A stretch of 11,841 nucleotides of DNA, taken from PALSA-1336 sp038203095 (GTDB taxonomy: Bacteria > Patescibacteriota > Doudnabacteria > UBA920). The notes beneath the pieces are model-generated. The model ran no database searches and had not been told where the DNA came from. It saw only the letters and a program-made list of their open reading frames with translations. The position numbers were made by a program, and so were the translations under genes. The DNA is taken from positions 1 through 11,841 of the forward strand of contig JBBREH010000039.1 in NCBI GenBank assembly GCA_038203095.1, given 5' to 3'. Below, piece by piece: positions 5,246 through 9,928 of the stretch. The first letter of the stretch is position 1. Each line of letters opens with the position of its first letter.

Positions 5246-5274
5246 ATTTTAGACGAAGTTGAGGGAGTTGTCAA
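5246..5274 (-). promoter_or_regulatory. Promoter of the Leu-rich leader and 99-aa gene
   Basis: On the - strand TTGACA (5274-5269) is followed after exactly 17 bases by TAAAAT (5251-5246), near-perfect sigma-70 spacing and sequence. The predicted start coincides with the leader ATG at 5238. The promoter sits just downstream of the terminator of the preceding - strand gene, so this is an independent unit. Confidence 0.82.
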
Positions 5275-5298
5275 ATAGAAAAATATAATAGAAAAATA

Positions 5299-5341
5299 TA
5301 AAAAAAGACCCTTTTGAGCATGAGCTCAAGGCATATGGGTC
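5299..5341 (-). terminator. Terminator of the 170-aa hypothetical gene
   Basis: On the - strand GACCC pairs with GGGTC across an interior that includes a second stem, TTGAGC/GCTCAA with loop ATGA (+ strand sense, about 5314-5329). The structure is followed by seven Ts. It lies about 15 bases after the stop codon at 5358. Confidence 0.75.
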
Positions 5342-5357
5342 AAAGCCTTTTCAAGGT

Positions 5358-5870
5358 CTACGTCCGCCGCTTTTCTTCCCAAAGCCCTTCTTCTGTTCCG
5401 TCCCAGCCCATCTTGAGCAGAATGCTGGTAAGGGGTTCCGGATTGCGTTGGCAAGCACTTTTTGTAGCCAGTCGCCAACTTTCAAAGTCAGAATAGTTGG
5501 AAACTTTGCCATGTTCTATGACTTGTAACTGCAAGCGGCCTTCTAATATCCCAACCAGGTGGGAAAAAGCGGTCTGCAAACGGTCCTTGATGCCAAGAAT
5601 GATTAGCTCTTTGATTTCGGCGCCGTCGTTGCCGAATGCATCTTTCCATTCCCGCATTTGCCAGCCTCGTTCGATCAAGCCTTTTACGACTTCCGGCACG
5701 CTTGGGTCAACCAGCGCCACTGTGTGGTATTCTGGCTCCCGAAGTGGGGGGTGGCCGTTAACCGAAGGCCATACTCTCCCATAGTCAAAAAGCATGACCT
5801 TTACCCCTTTCTTTAGCGTAGCAGCAATTTCGGCCGAGTACCTTGCGTACGACACTTGTATCTTCTGCAT
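5358..5870 (-). CDS. Hypothetical 170-aa protein
   Basis: I recognise no family. The start chosen is the ATG at 5870 because AAAGGAG lies about 6 bases upstream; a longer frame beginning at 5924 would read through a hairpin and is unlikely. The protein (MQKIQVSYARYSAEIAATLKKG...) looks soluble and mixed alpha/beta, with VKVMLFDYGRVWPSV and EYHTVALVDPSVPEVVKGLIERGWQMREW in the N-terminal half and helices such as DRLQTAFSHLVGILEGRLQLQVIEHG after residue 105. No signal peptide, membrane span or catalytic motif is evident. It follows ilvA on the same strand behind its own leader ORF and hairpin, and has its own terminator. The strong SD sets it apart from most neighbours, as with the 99-aa gene. 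Confidence 0.82.
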   Translation of the reverse strand: MQKIQVSYARYSAEIAATLKKGVKVMLFDYGRVWPSVNGHPPLREPEYHTVALVDPSVPEVVKGLIERGWQMREWKDAFGNDGAEIKELIILGIKDRLQTAFSHLVGILEGRLQLQVIEHGKVSNYSDFESWRLATKSACQRNPEPLTSILLKMGWDGTEEGLWEEKRRT

Positions 5871-5885
5871 TGTTTCTCCTTTAAA

Positions 5886-5918
5886 TTCAAAACTCCCCAT
5901 TGGAAGGGGAGTTTTGAA
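5886..5918 (-). terminator. Hairpin/possible attenuator before the 170-aa gene
   Basis: A perfect 13-bp stem, TTCAAAACTCCCC (5886-5898) with 5906-5918, encloses a 7-base loop. On the - strand it ends GGGGAGTTTTG and then A/T-rich DNA, so the U-tract is shorter than in the other terminators. It may end the ridA-ilvA transcript, and it can be replaced by an alternative pairing with 5955-5971. It lies 16 bases before the start codon at 5870. Confidence 0.6.
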
Positions 5919-5971
5919 ATACAAGAAAATATAGGTAACAATTTACATTTTTATATTCCAAGACACCCCTT
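5904..5971 (-). promoter_or_regulatory. Possible antiterminator pairing before the 170-aa gene
   Basis: + strand AAGGGGAGTTTTGAAAT (5904-5920) is complementary to ATTCCAAGACACCCCTT (5955-5971) at 15 of 17 positions as - strand RNA, including one wobble. The pairing would sequester one arm of the hairpin at 5886-5918. The upstream arm lies in codons 18-23 of a small ORF (5943-6023), the same relative position as in the Leu-rich leader. Confidence 0.5.
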
Positions 5972-6023
5972 TTATGGCGAAAGAGGTAATAATAATTTGG
6001 GATTGAAGATAATTTGAAAACAT
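5943..6023 (-). CDS. Possible Ile-containing leader peptide (26 aa) after ilvA
   Basis: The ATG lies three bases after the ilvA stop codon. The ORF begins MFSNYLQSQIIITSFA, with three consecutive ATT Ile codons followed by an ACC Thr codon, then IKGVSWNIKM. Five of 26 residues are Ile. The K-G-x-x-W segment places Trp at residue 22, as in the Leu-rich leader (K-G-L-W, Trp22), and the coding bases AAGGGG...TTGG form the antiterminator arm in both. No clear separate promoter is visible, so it may be translated from the ridA-ilvA transcript. A chance frame cannot be excluded. Confidence 0.45.
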   Translation of the reverse strand: MFSNYLQSQIIITSFAIKGVSWNIKM

Positions 6024-6026
6024 AAT

Positions 6027-7295
6027 TTAAATCAAAAATTTATACAAATCACTTTCTGGCTGGATAATTTCATAGTTCAGGCCGATTTTATTCATACGTT
6101 TAAGCAGAGGCTGGTAGTTTTGTTTTTTTGCCAGTTCAATTCCTATTAACGCCGGGCCGTTTTCACGGTTGTTCTTTTTGGTGTATTCAAAGAGGGTTAT
6201 GTCGTCTGTCTTGCCCAAGGCTTCATCTAAATACTTTCTTAGCGAGCCGGGGCGCTGGGAGAATTGAATTAAGAAATAATGTTTTAGTCCACGGTAAATT
6301 AAACTGCGCTCAATAACTTCGGGGTAGCGGGAAATGTCGTTGTTACCGCCGCTAATTACGCAGACAACCGTTTTATTTTTTATTTCTTTGCTCAAATCAT
6401 CAAGCGCGGCTACAGATAAAGCGCCGGCGGGTTCGGCAATAATGCCGTCTTGTTGGTAGAGCTTCACCATTTCCGCGCAAATTTTGCCTTCGGGCTCAGC
6501 TAAAAGTTTATCCACAACATTGACGCAAATTTTATAAGTGACATCGCCGGCTTTTTGCACCGCCGCGCCGTCCACGAACTTGTCTATTTTTTCCAGCATA
6601 ACAGGCTTTTTGGCAGTAAAAGCCGCCTGCATACACGCCGCGCCCGCGGGCTCAACGCCAATTATTTGAGTTTTTGGGCTTTGACTTTTTAAATATACGC
6701 CGGTGCCGGAAGCCAGGCCGCCGCCACCAATTGGCACAAACAGATAATCAGGTTTTTGAGGCAACTGGTTTAAAATTTCCAATGCCACTGTGCCTTGGCC
6801 GGCAATTACCTGGGGGTCATTGAATGGATGAATAACCACAGCGCCGGTTTTTTTTGCGTAAGCATGGGCTAAAGCGCTGGCTTGGTCATAAGTATCGCCA
6901 ACCATTTCAAGTTTTATATAGCCGTCGCCAAAACTTTGCACGCGGTCAATTTTTTGTTTGGGCGTGGGCTTAGGCATAAAAATTGTCCCTTGAATTTTAA
7001 GTTTGCGGCAAGCCAAAGCTACGCCCTGCGCATGGTTACCGGCTGAGGCCGCCACCACGCCTTGTTTTTTTTGCGCCGTTGTTAACTGGCAAATTAAATT
7101 ATACGCCCCGCGGACTTTGTAAGAACGCACGGTTTGCAAGTCCTCGCGTTTAAGGTAAACTTTGGCGCCGAATTGCTTAGAAAGTCGTTCGCTGTATTGT
7201 AGGGGAGTTTGGTGTACAACAGATTTTATTCGGTTGTATGCGGCTTCTATGTCTTTGGCGGTTACGGGCGGATTATTTAGGTTTGGCTTGGTCAT
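6027..7295 (-). CDS. ilvA: Threonine dehydratase (threonine ammonia-lyase)
   Basis: This PLP enzyme deaminates threonine to 2-oxobutyrate and ammonia, the first committed step towards isoleucine. With the start at 7295 it is 422 aa, like the short IlvA form. Visible features are the PLP lysine K60 in VRSYKVRGAYN, SAGNHAQGVA (84-93), the glycine-rich phosphate-binding loop PIGGGGLASG (188-197), the VCVISGGNND segment and a C-terminal ACT-like domain from residue 336 (GLKHYFLIQFSQRPGSLRKYLDEAL), which usually mediates allosteric control. An in-frame ATG at 7313 gives six extra residues; neither start has an SD. It follows ridA on the same strand, separated by a REP-like palindrome. RidA removes reactive intermediates made by this enzyme, so the pairing is functional. 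A catabolic role is also possible. Confidence 0.93.
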   Translation of the reverse strand: MTKPNLNNPPVTAKDIEAAYNRIKSVVHQTPLQYSERLSKQFGAKVYLKREDLQTVRSYKVRGAYNLICQLTTAQKKQGVVAASAGNHAQGVALACRKLKIQGTIFMPKPTPKQKIDRVQSFGDGYIKLEMVGDTYDQASALAHAYAKKTGAVVIHPFNDPQVIAGQGTVALEILNQLPQKPDYLFVPIGGGGLASGTGVYLKSQSPKTQIIGVEPAGAACMQAAFTAKKPVMLEKIDKFVDGAAVQKAGDVTYKICVNVVDKLLAEPEGKICAEMVKLYQQDGIIAEPAGALSVAALDDLSKEIKNKTVVCVISGGNNDISRYPEVIERSLIYRGLKHYFLIQFSQRPGSLRKYLDEALGKTDDITLFEYTKKNNRENGPALIGIELAKKQNYQPLLKRMNKIGLNYEIIQPESDLYKFLI

Positions 7296-7316
7296 AGATG
7301 TTATTAGCTTCATTAT

Positions 7317-7339
7317 GCAGGCCAATGGCCTGCGCTACA
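7317..7339 (-). repeat. REP-like element between ridA and ilvA
   Basis: GCAGGCCAATGGCCTGC (7317-7333) is a palindrome around one central base, followed by GCTACA. On the - strand this reads TGTAGCGCAGGC..., the same first 12 bases as the element after rplA at 3750-3761. The GTAG foot plus hairpin is REP-like. It lies a few bases upstream of the possible ilvA starts and could affect ilvA translation. Confidence 0.6.
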
Positions 7340-7383
7340 GCTTCTAATCGCATTTAGGATGATGTCGATAAAAGCACTTAAGA

Positions 7384-7767
7384 TTAATTCCTAACCGCAA
7401 TACACGAAATTTCCACTTTCGCGCCTTTGGGCAGATTGCTTACTTCCACGGTTTGTCTGGCCGGTTTAACATCAGTCGTAAAAAAACTTGCGTAAACTTC
7501 GTTGACTTGGGCAAAATCTTTTAGGTCTGTTAAAAAAATATCACACCTGACAACATCGGAAAAATTTAAGCCCGCGGCTTTAAGCACTTCGCCTAAATTA
7601 GTTAAAACTTGCTTAGTTTCGTCGGCAATATTTTTTGCTAATATTTCGCCGGTCTGGGGATTTATCCCCAGTTGTCCTGAGCAAAAAACCATTCCGCCGG
7701 TCTCAACTGCTTGGGAGTAAGGGCCAATGGCTTTGGGGCTAAAGTCTGTGTGAATTTGTTTATGCAT
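7384..7767 (-). CDS. ridA: RidA family 2-iminobutanoate/2-iminopropanoate deaminase
   Basis: RidA hydrolyses the enamine/imine intermediates released by PLP dehydratases such as IlvA, protecting other PLP enzymes from 2-aminoacrylate damage. The 127-aa length is standard. Signature segments are SPKAIGPYSQAVETGGMVFCSGQLGINPQTGE (10-41), the region FAQVNEVYASFF (85-96) and the C-terminal PARQTVEVSNLPKGAKVEISCIAV with substrate-binding R104 and E120. The start MHKQIHTDFSP is the family-typical position; no SD is visible. It is the first structural gene after an Ile-coded leader and terminator, with ilvA next, so regulation by isoleucine supply is a reasonable inference. Confidence 0.95.
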   Translation of the reverse strand: MHKQIHTDFSPKAIGPYSQAVETGGMVFCSGQLGINPQTGEILAKNIADETKQVLTNLGEVLKAAGLNFSDVVRCDIFLTDLKDFAQVNEVYASFFTTDVKPARQTVEVSNLPKGAKVEISCIAVRN

Positions 7768-7803
7768 AATTTTTTAAAATGGGTTCTAGATTAATAATTA
7801 AAG

Positions 7804-7831
7804 AAAAAACCTCCTCAAGGAGAGGAGGTTT
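7804..7831 (-). terminator. Attenuator terminator upstream of ridA-ilvA
   Basis: On the - strand AAACCTCCTC (7831-7822) pairs with GAGGAGGTTT (7816-7807) around a 5-base loop and is followed by Ts (7809-7804): a textbook intrinsic terminator located in the ridA leader rather than after a gene. The 9-bp GC-rich core is AACCTCCTC/GAGGAGGTT. Confidence 0.85.
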
Positions 7832-7853
7832 AAATAAATAAAACCTAACTCTC
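7820..7853 (-). promoter_or_regulatory. Antiterminator stem upstream of ridA-ilvA
   Basis: - strand GAGAGTTAGGTTT (7853-7841) can pair with AAACCTCCTCTC (7831-7820), giving 6 and 5 base pairs separated by a small internal loop, with a 9-base hairpin loop. It uses the left arm of the terminator at 7804-7831, so the two folds exclude each other. The upstream arm overlaps the last two codons and the stop of the Ile-rich leader ORF, where a terminating ribosome would block it. Confidence 0.7.
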
Positions 7854-7907
7854 GTGTAGGGAGGTAATAATGCTAATGATTATGCTATTTTGTAATTTAC
7901 TTGACAT
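7845..7907 (-). CDS. Ile-rich leader peptide (20 aa) of the ridA-ilvA operon
   Basis: The ORF reads MSSKLQNSIIISIITSLHES, with five Ile codons (ATA, ATC, ATT, then ATT, ATT after one Ser) and a following Thr (ACC). The ATG is 9 bases after the -10 box, so the mRNA would be leaderless or nearly so. It is followed by an antiterminator and a terminator, then ridA and ilvA. A control peptide of isoleucine and threonine codons before threonine dehydratase is the logic of classical ilv attenuation: with charged tRNA-Ile the ribosome reaches the stop and the terminator forms; without it, the ribosome stalls and the antiterminator forms. Confidence 0.78.
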   Translation of the reverse strand: MSSKLQNSIIISIITSLHES

Positions 7908-7916
7908 ATTGCATTA

Positions 7917-7944
7917 ATTTTATCACGCATAAAATTTTTGTCAA
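7917..7944 (-). promoter_or_regulatory. Promoter of the ridA-ilvA attenuator operon
   Basis: On the - strand TTGACA (7944-7939) is followed after 16 bases by TAAAAT (7922-7917). Transcription should begin near 7910, almost at the leader ATG. The -35 box overlaps that of the divergent dCMP deaminase promoter. Confidence 0.75.
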
Positions 7945-7966
7945 ACGGGTAAAGATGTAGTAAAAT
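7938..7966 (+). promoter_or_regulatory. Promoter of the dCMP deaminase gene
   Basis: TTGTCA (7938-7943) and TAAAAT (7961-7966) are 17 bases apart. Transcription would start near 7973, giving a leader of about 87 bases before the ATG at 8060. The -35 hexamer shares five positions with the divergent ridA promoter, so polymerase binding at the two should be mutually exclusive. Confidence 0.72.
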
Positions 7967-7978
7967 GAATGCTACTGG

Positions 7979-8059
7979 GAACACTACGAAAATCTACAAA
8001 AGGAATTTCCTTTTGTACGTTTCCGCAGATTTAGTATAAATTTGTAATTTTGTAGTATT
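7979..8059 (+). repeat. Inverted repeat filling the dCMP deaminase 5'UTR
   Basis: The core TACAAAAGGAA (from 7995) and its perfect complement TTCCTTTTGTA form a near loop-less palindrome. The outer arms AACACTACGAAAATC... and ...TTTGTAATTTTGTAGTATT are complementary with mismatches, and AAATCT/AGATTT gives an intermediate option. The element stops immediately before the ATG at 8060, and no SD is present. It may be a degenerate palindromic repeat, or a structure that governs start-codon access. Confidence 0.5.
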
Positions 8060-8596
8060 ATGACCGAAGAACGCAAGCATTATCGGCCTTCCTGGGATGA
8101 TTATTTTATGGCTTTTGCCAAAATAATCGCGGCTAGAGGCACGTGTGACCGGCTTTATGCCGGGTCGGTTTTGGTAAAAGATAATCGGATTATAGCCACC
8201 GGTTATAACGGCAGTCCGGCTGGCTTGCCACATTGTGATGATGTAGGACATCTTTTGGAAGAGGGTCATTGTGTTCGGACAATTCATGGTGAGCATAATT
8301 CACTCCTTCAGGCCGCGCGTCAGGGCGGAACTTCTGCTAACGGTAGCACAATGTATACAAAATACAGCCCATGCATTCACTGCGCCAAGTACGTAATTGC
8401 CTGTGGAGTGAAAAGGGTTGTTGTTGGTAAAATTTATAGGAACCCCCAAGCCGTGGATATGCTTAAAGAGGCCGGGGTGAGCGTGGAAATTTATAAAGAA
8501 AATCCTTCCTGGCATAATGAAATGATGAGTATTTTTGAAGAGGATATTCCGGAGCGGACGAATGAGGGGGAAGTGAAGATGGAAAGTAAAAAATAA
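8060..8596 (+). CDS. Deoxycytidylate (dCMP) deaminase
   Basis: This zinc enzyme converts dCMP to dUMP, feeding dTMP synthesis. The 178-aa protein has the cytidine/deoxycytidylate deaminase fold. The zinc motif is H76-G-E78 (TIHGEHNSLLQAA) with P104-C105-I-H-C108 (SPCIHCAK). H76, C105 and C108 should bind zinc and E78 should act as the proton shuttle. The usual motif is H-A-E; here Ala is replaced by Gly. The N-terminal RPSWDDYFMAFAKIIAARGTCDRLYAGSVLVKDNRIIATGYNGSPAGLPHCDD is typical of dCMP deaminases, including extra Cys/His residues that often form a structural zinc site. The C-terminal tail after about residue 150 is charged and probably flexible. It is the first gene of the nucleotide cluster; no SD. 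Confidence 0.93.
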   Translation: MTEERKHYRPSWDDYFMAFAKIIAARGTCDRLYAGSVLVKDNRIIATGYNGSPAGLPHCDDVGHLLEEGHCVRTIHGEHNSLLQAARQGGTSANGSTMYTKYSPCIHCAKYVIACGVKRVVVGKIYRNPQAVDMLKEAGVSVEIYKENPSWHNEMMSIFEEDIPERTNEGEVKMESKK

Positions 8597-8598
8597 TA

Positions 8599-8636
8599 GA
8601 TGAGCCTCTTCTCCTGACAAGGAGAAGAGGCTCATC
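8599..8636 (+). terminator. Perfect 17-bp hairpin after the dCMP deaminase gene
   Basis: GATGAGCCTCTTCTCCT (8599-8615) and its exact complement (8620-8636) enclose the 4-base loop GACA. There is no T-run on either side, so it is an atypical terminator. It may instead be an mRNA-stabilising 3' structure or a recent palindromic insertion, since a perfect stem of this length is unlikely to be old and unselected. Confidence 0.6.
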
Positions 8637-8749
8637 CGAAGCTTTGGCGTAAGGTGATAGATGAGGTCGAAATGGGGTCTTATTAAAGAGTATCGTCAGT
8701 GTTGTTGCTCGGATTCGACCCCCACTGTCATTCGGATGCACTCACGACA

Positions 8750-8769
8750 TCTCCCCTTGCCAGGGGAGA
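8750..8769 (+). promoter_or_regulatory. Hairpin before the UPF0200 kinase gene
   Basis: TCTCCCC (8750-8756) pairs with GGGGAGA (8763-8769), with AAGGGG following, 12 bases or more before the ATG at 8787. The purine-rich 3' arm and AAGGGG could serve as a distant SD partly enclosed in the hairpin. Confidence 0.35.
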
Positions 8770-8786
8770 AGGGGAACAAAAACATT

Positions 8787-9335
8787 ATGAACAAAACCAT
8801 TCTTGCCATTGTCGGCCTACCCGGCGCGGGAAAAACGGAAGTTACGGAATATTTAATAAAGAAAATTGGTTGGCCCAAGGTTTATTTGGGGCAGGGGGTT
8901 ATTGATGAGGTAAAAAATCGCGGATTGGACCTGAGCGAGGCAAATGAAAGATTGGTGCGTGAGGAATTAAGGGCAAAACATGGTATGGGAGCAATGGCAA
9001 TTGTAAATTTGTCCAAAATTCGGGAATTGCATAAACACTCAAATGTTTTAATAGAAAGCTTGTACAGTTGGGAAGAGTATTTAAAATTTAAAGAAGAATT
9101 TGGTGAGAATTTTAAAGTTTTGGCAATTTACTCATCTCCCGAAACTCGTATCACGAGAATGGAAAAGCGCCCTTTTAGACCTCTAACATCGGAAGCACTA
9201 GTTTCTCGCGACTATTCCCAAATAGAAAATCTTCACCAAGCCGGACCCATTGCTCGGGCGGACTGGACGGTGGTTAATGAGGGAACGTTGGAGGAGTTGT
9301 TTGAGAATATTGATAAAATTTTAACAAAGTTATAG
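8787..9335 (+). CDS. P-loop kinase, UPF0200/dephospho-CoA-kinase-like
   Basis: This 182-aa P-loop NTPase starts at MNKTILAIVG; a longer frame from 8661 is palindromic intergenic DNA and is rejected. The Walker A motif is G10-L-P-G-A-G-K16-T17. Further parts resemble the UPF0200 group (mainly archaeal, related to dephospho-CoA and nucleotide kinases): VYLGQGVIDEVKNRGLDLSEANERLVREELRAKHGMGAMA, then VLIESLYSWEEYLKFKEEFG, VLAIYSSPETRITRMEKR (a lid-like arginine region) and the near-C-terminal ADWTVVNEGTLEELFENID. The substrate is unknown; its place among deoxynucleotide genes suggests a nucleotide or CoA-precursor kinase. Its TAG stop lies just before a REP-like element. Confidence 0.82.
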   Translation: MNKTILAIVGLPGAGKTEVTEYLIKKIGWPKVYLGQGVIDEVKNRGLDLSEANERLVREELRAKHGMGAMAIVNLSKIRELHKHSNVLIESLYSWEEYLKFKEEFGENFKVLAIYSSPETRITRMEKRPFRPLTSEALVSRDYSQIENLHQAGPIARADWTVVNEGTLEELFENIDKILTKL

Positions 9336-9391
9336 TGTAACTAGCCCATTTATGGGCTGTTATAAAACAGCCGATGAATCGGCACGCTACA
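9336..9391. repeat. REP-like doublet between the UPF0200 kinase gene and dut
   Basis: GCCCATTTATGGGC (9344-9357) and GCCGATGAATCGGC (9370-9383) are two palindromes. The second is followed by ACGCTACA, which reads TGTAGCGT on the - strand, the REP-type foot. The first is preceded by TGTAACTA, a decayed version of the same foot. Two REP units in opposite orientation form a REPIN-type doublet. The first palindrome is identical to 10475-10488. Confidence 0.7.
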
Positions 9392-9405
9392 GGCATATAA
9401 TTTTT

Positions 9406-9846
9406 ATGAAAGTTCGTATAAAAAAAATTACTCCGGACGTTGTTCTGCCAAAGTATCACACTTCCGAATCCGCAGGTTTTGATTTGTCCGCGAATACAGA
9501 TGTCACCATTAGCCCCGATAGGATTTGTAAAATCCCGACCGGCTTAGTTATTCAAGCGCCTAAAGGCCATTTTTTGCTAATTGCGGCCCGCAGTAGCCTG
9601 CCGCTTAAAAAAGGACTGAATATGGCCAACGGCATTGGCGTGGTAGACCAGGATTATGCCGGCCCGAATGACGAAATTCATATAATTGTGTATAATTTTA
9701 CTTCCAAGACAGTAGAAGTAAAAAAGGGCGAGCGCCTGGCGCAGGGCATATTTTTACCATTTGAGCAGGCTGAGTGGGAAGAAGTTGATGAGTTAAGGCC
9801 AAAGGATAGAGGGGGGATTGGGAGTACGGGAGGATATAAGGATTGA
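9406..9846 (+). CDS. dut: dUTP diphosphatase
   Basis: dUTPase hydrolyses dUTP to dUMP and pyrophosphate, keeping uracil out of DNA and supplying dUMP. With the ATG at 9406 it is 146 aa, typical of trimeric dUTPases; the frame open from 9352 lies in a repeat and is rejected as N-terminal extension. The five family motifs are visible: I SAGFDLSA (22-29), II ARSSL (61-65), III NGIGVVDQDYAGPNDE (75-90, catalytic D81 and Y84), IV GERLAQGIFLPF, and V the flexible arm RGGIGSTGGY (135-144). It belongs with the dCMP deaminase, which makes the same product. No SD. Its final Asp codon and stop form the beginning of a dispersed repeat. Confidence 0.95.
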   Translation: MKVRIKKITPDVVLPKYHTSESAGFDLSANTDVTISPDRICKIPTGLVIQAPKGHFLLIAARSSLPLKKGLNMANGIGVVDQDYAGPNDEIHIIVYNFTSKTVEVKKGERLAQGIFLPFEQAEWEEVDELRPKDRGGIGSTGGYKD

Positions 9847-9874
9847 ACAAGATTTAAAAGAATTAAAAGATTGA
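9841..9874 (+). repeat. Dispersed direct repeat, copy 2 (end of dut)
   Basis: This 34-base stretch, from GATTGAACAAGATT to AAAAGATTGA, is almost identical to 2857-2889 at the end of rplK. As there, it provides the last GAT codon and the stop of the upstream gene. Confidence 0.6.
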
Positions 9875-9922
9875 GCATGAGTATTGTTGTCAATATTGTT
9901 CATTCATGTCAATCTTGTCAAT
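9842..9922. repeat. Inverted repeat between dut and the dNMP kinase-like gene
   Basis: ATTGAACAAGATT (9842-9854) pairs with AATCTTGTCAAT (9911-9922) with one bulge. Inside, GATTGAGCATGA (from 9869) can pair with TTCATGTCAATC (9903-9914). The two options compete for the same 3' arm. The element ends 6 bases before the ATG at 9929, like the repeat-filled gaps before nusG and the dCMP deaminase gene. Confidence 0.55.
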
Positions 9923-9928
9923 TAATTT

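Noticed and set aside
7969..8034. Possible 21-codon leader ORF (MLLGTLRKSTKGISF...) before the dCMP deaminase gene
   Set aside because: Its ATG lies only two bases after the -10 box, probably upstream of the transcript start, and the hairpin that follows has no terminator U-tract. The weak resemblance to the other leaders is noted only.
8664..8745. tRNA-like sequence: GGTCGAA pairing with TTCGACC, and a GTCGAATCC-like motif on the - strand
   Set aside because: No acceptor stem, anticodon arm or D-arm could be assembled around it.
8661..8786. N-terminal extension of the UPF0200 kinase
   Set aside because: The extra codons cover an intergenic hairpin region with no family similarity; the natural start is MNKTILAIVG at 8787.
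9352..9405. Longer dUTPase N-terminus
   Set aside because: It translates the REP-like palindrome pair; dUTPases normally begin near MKVRIKK.
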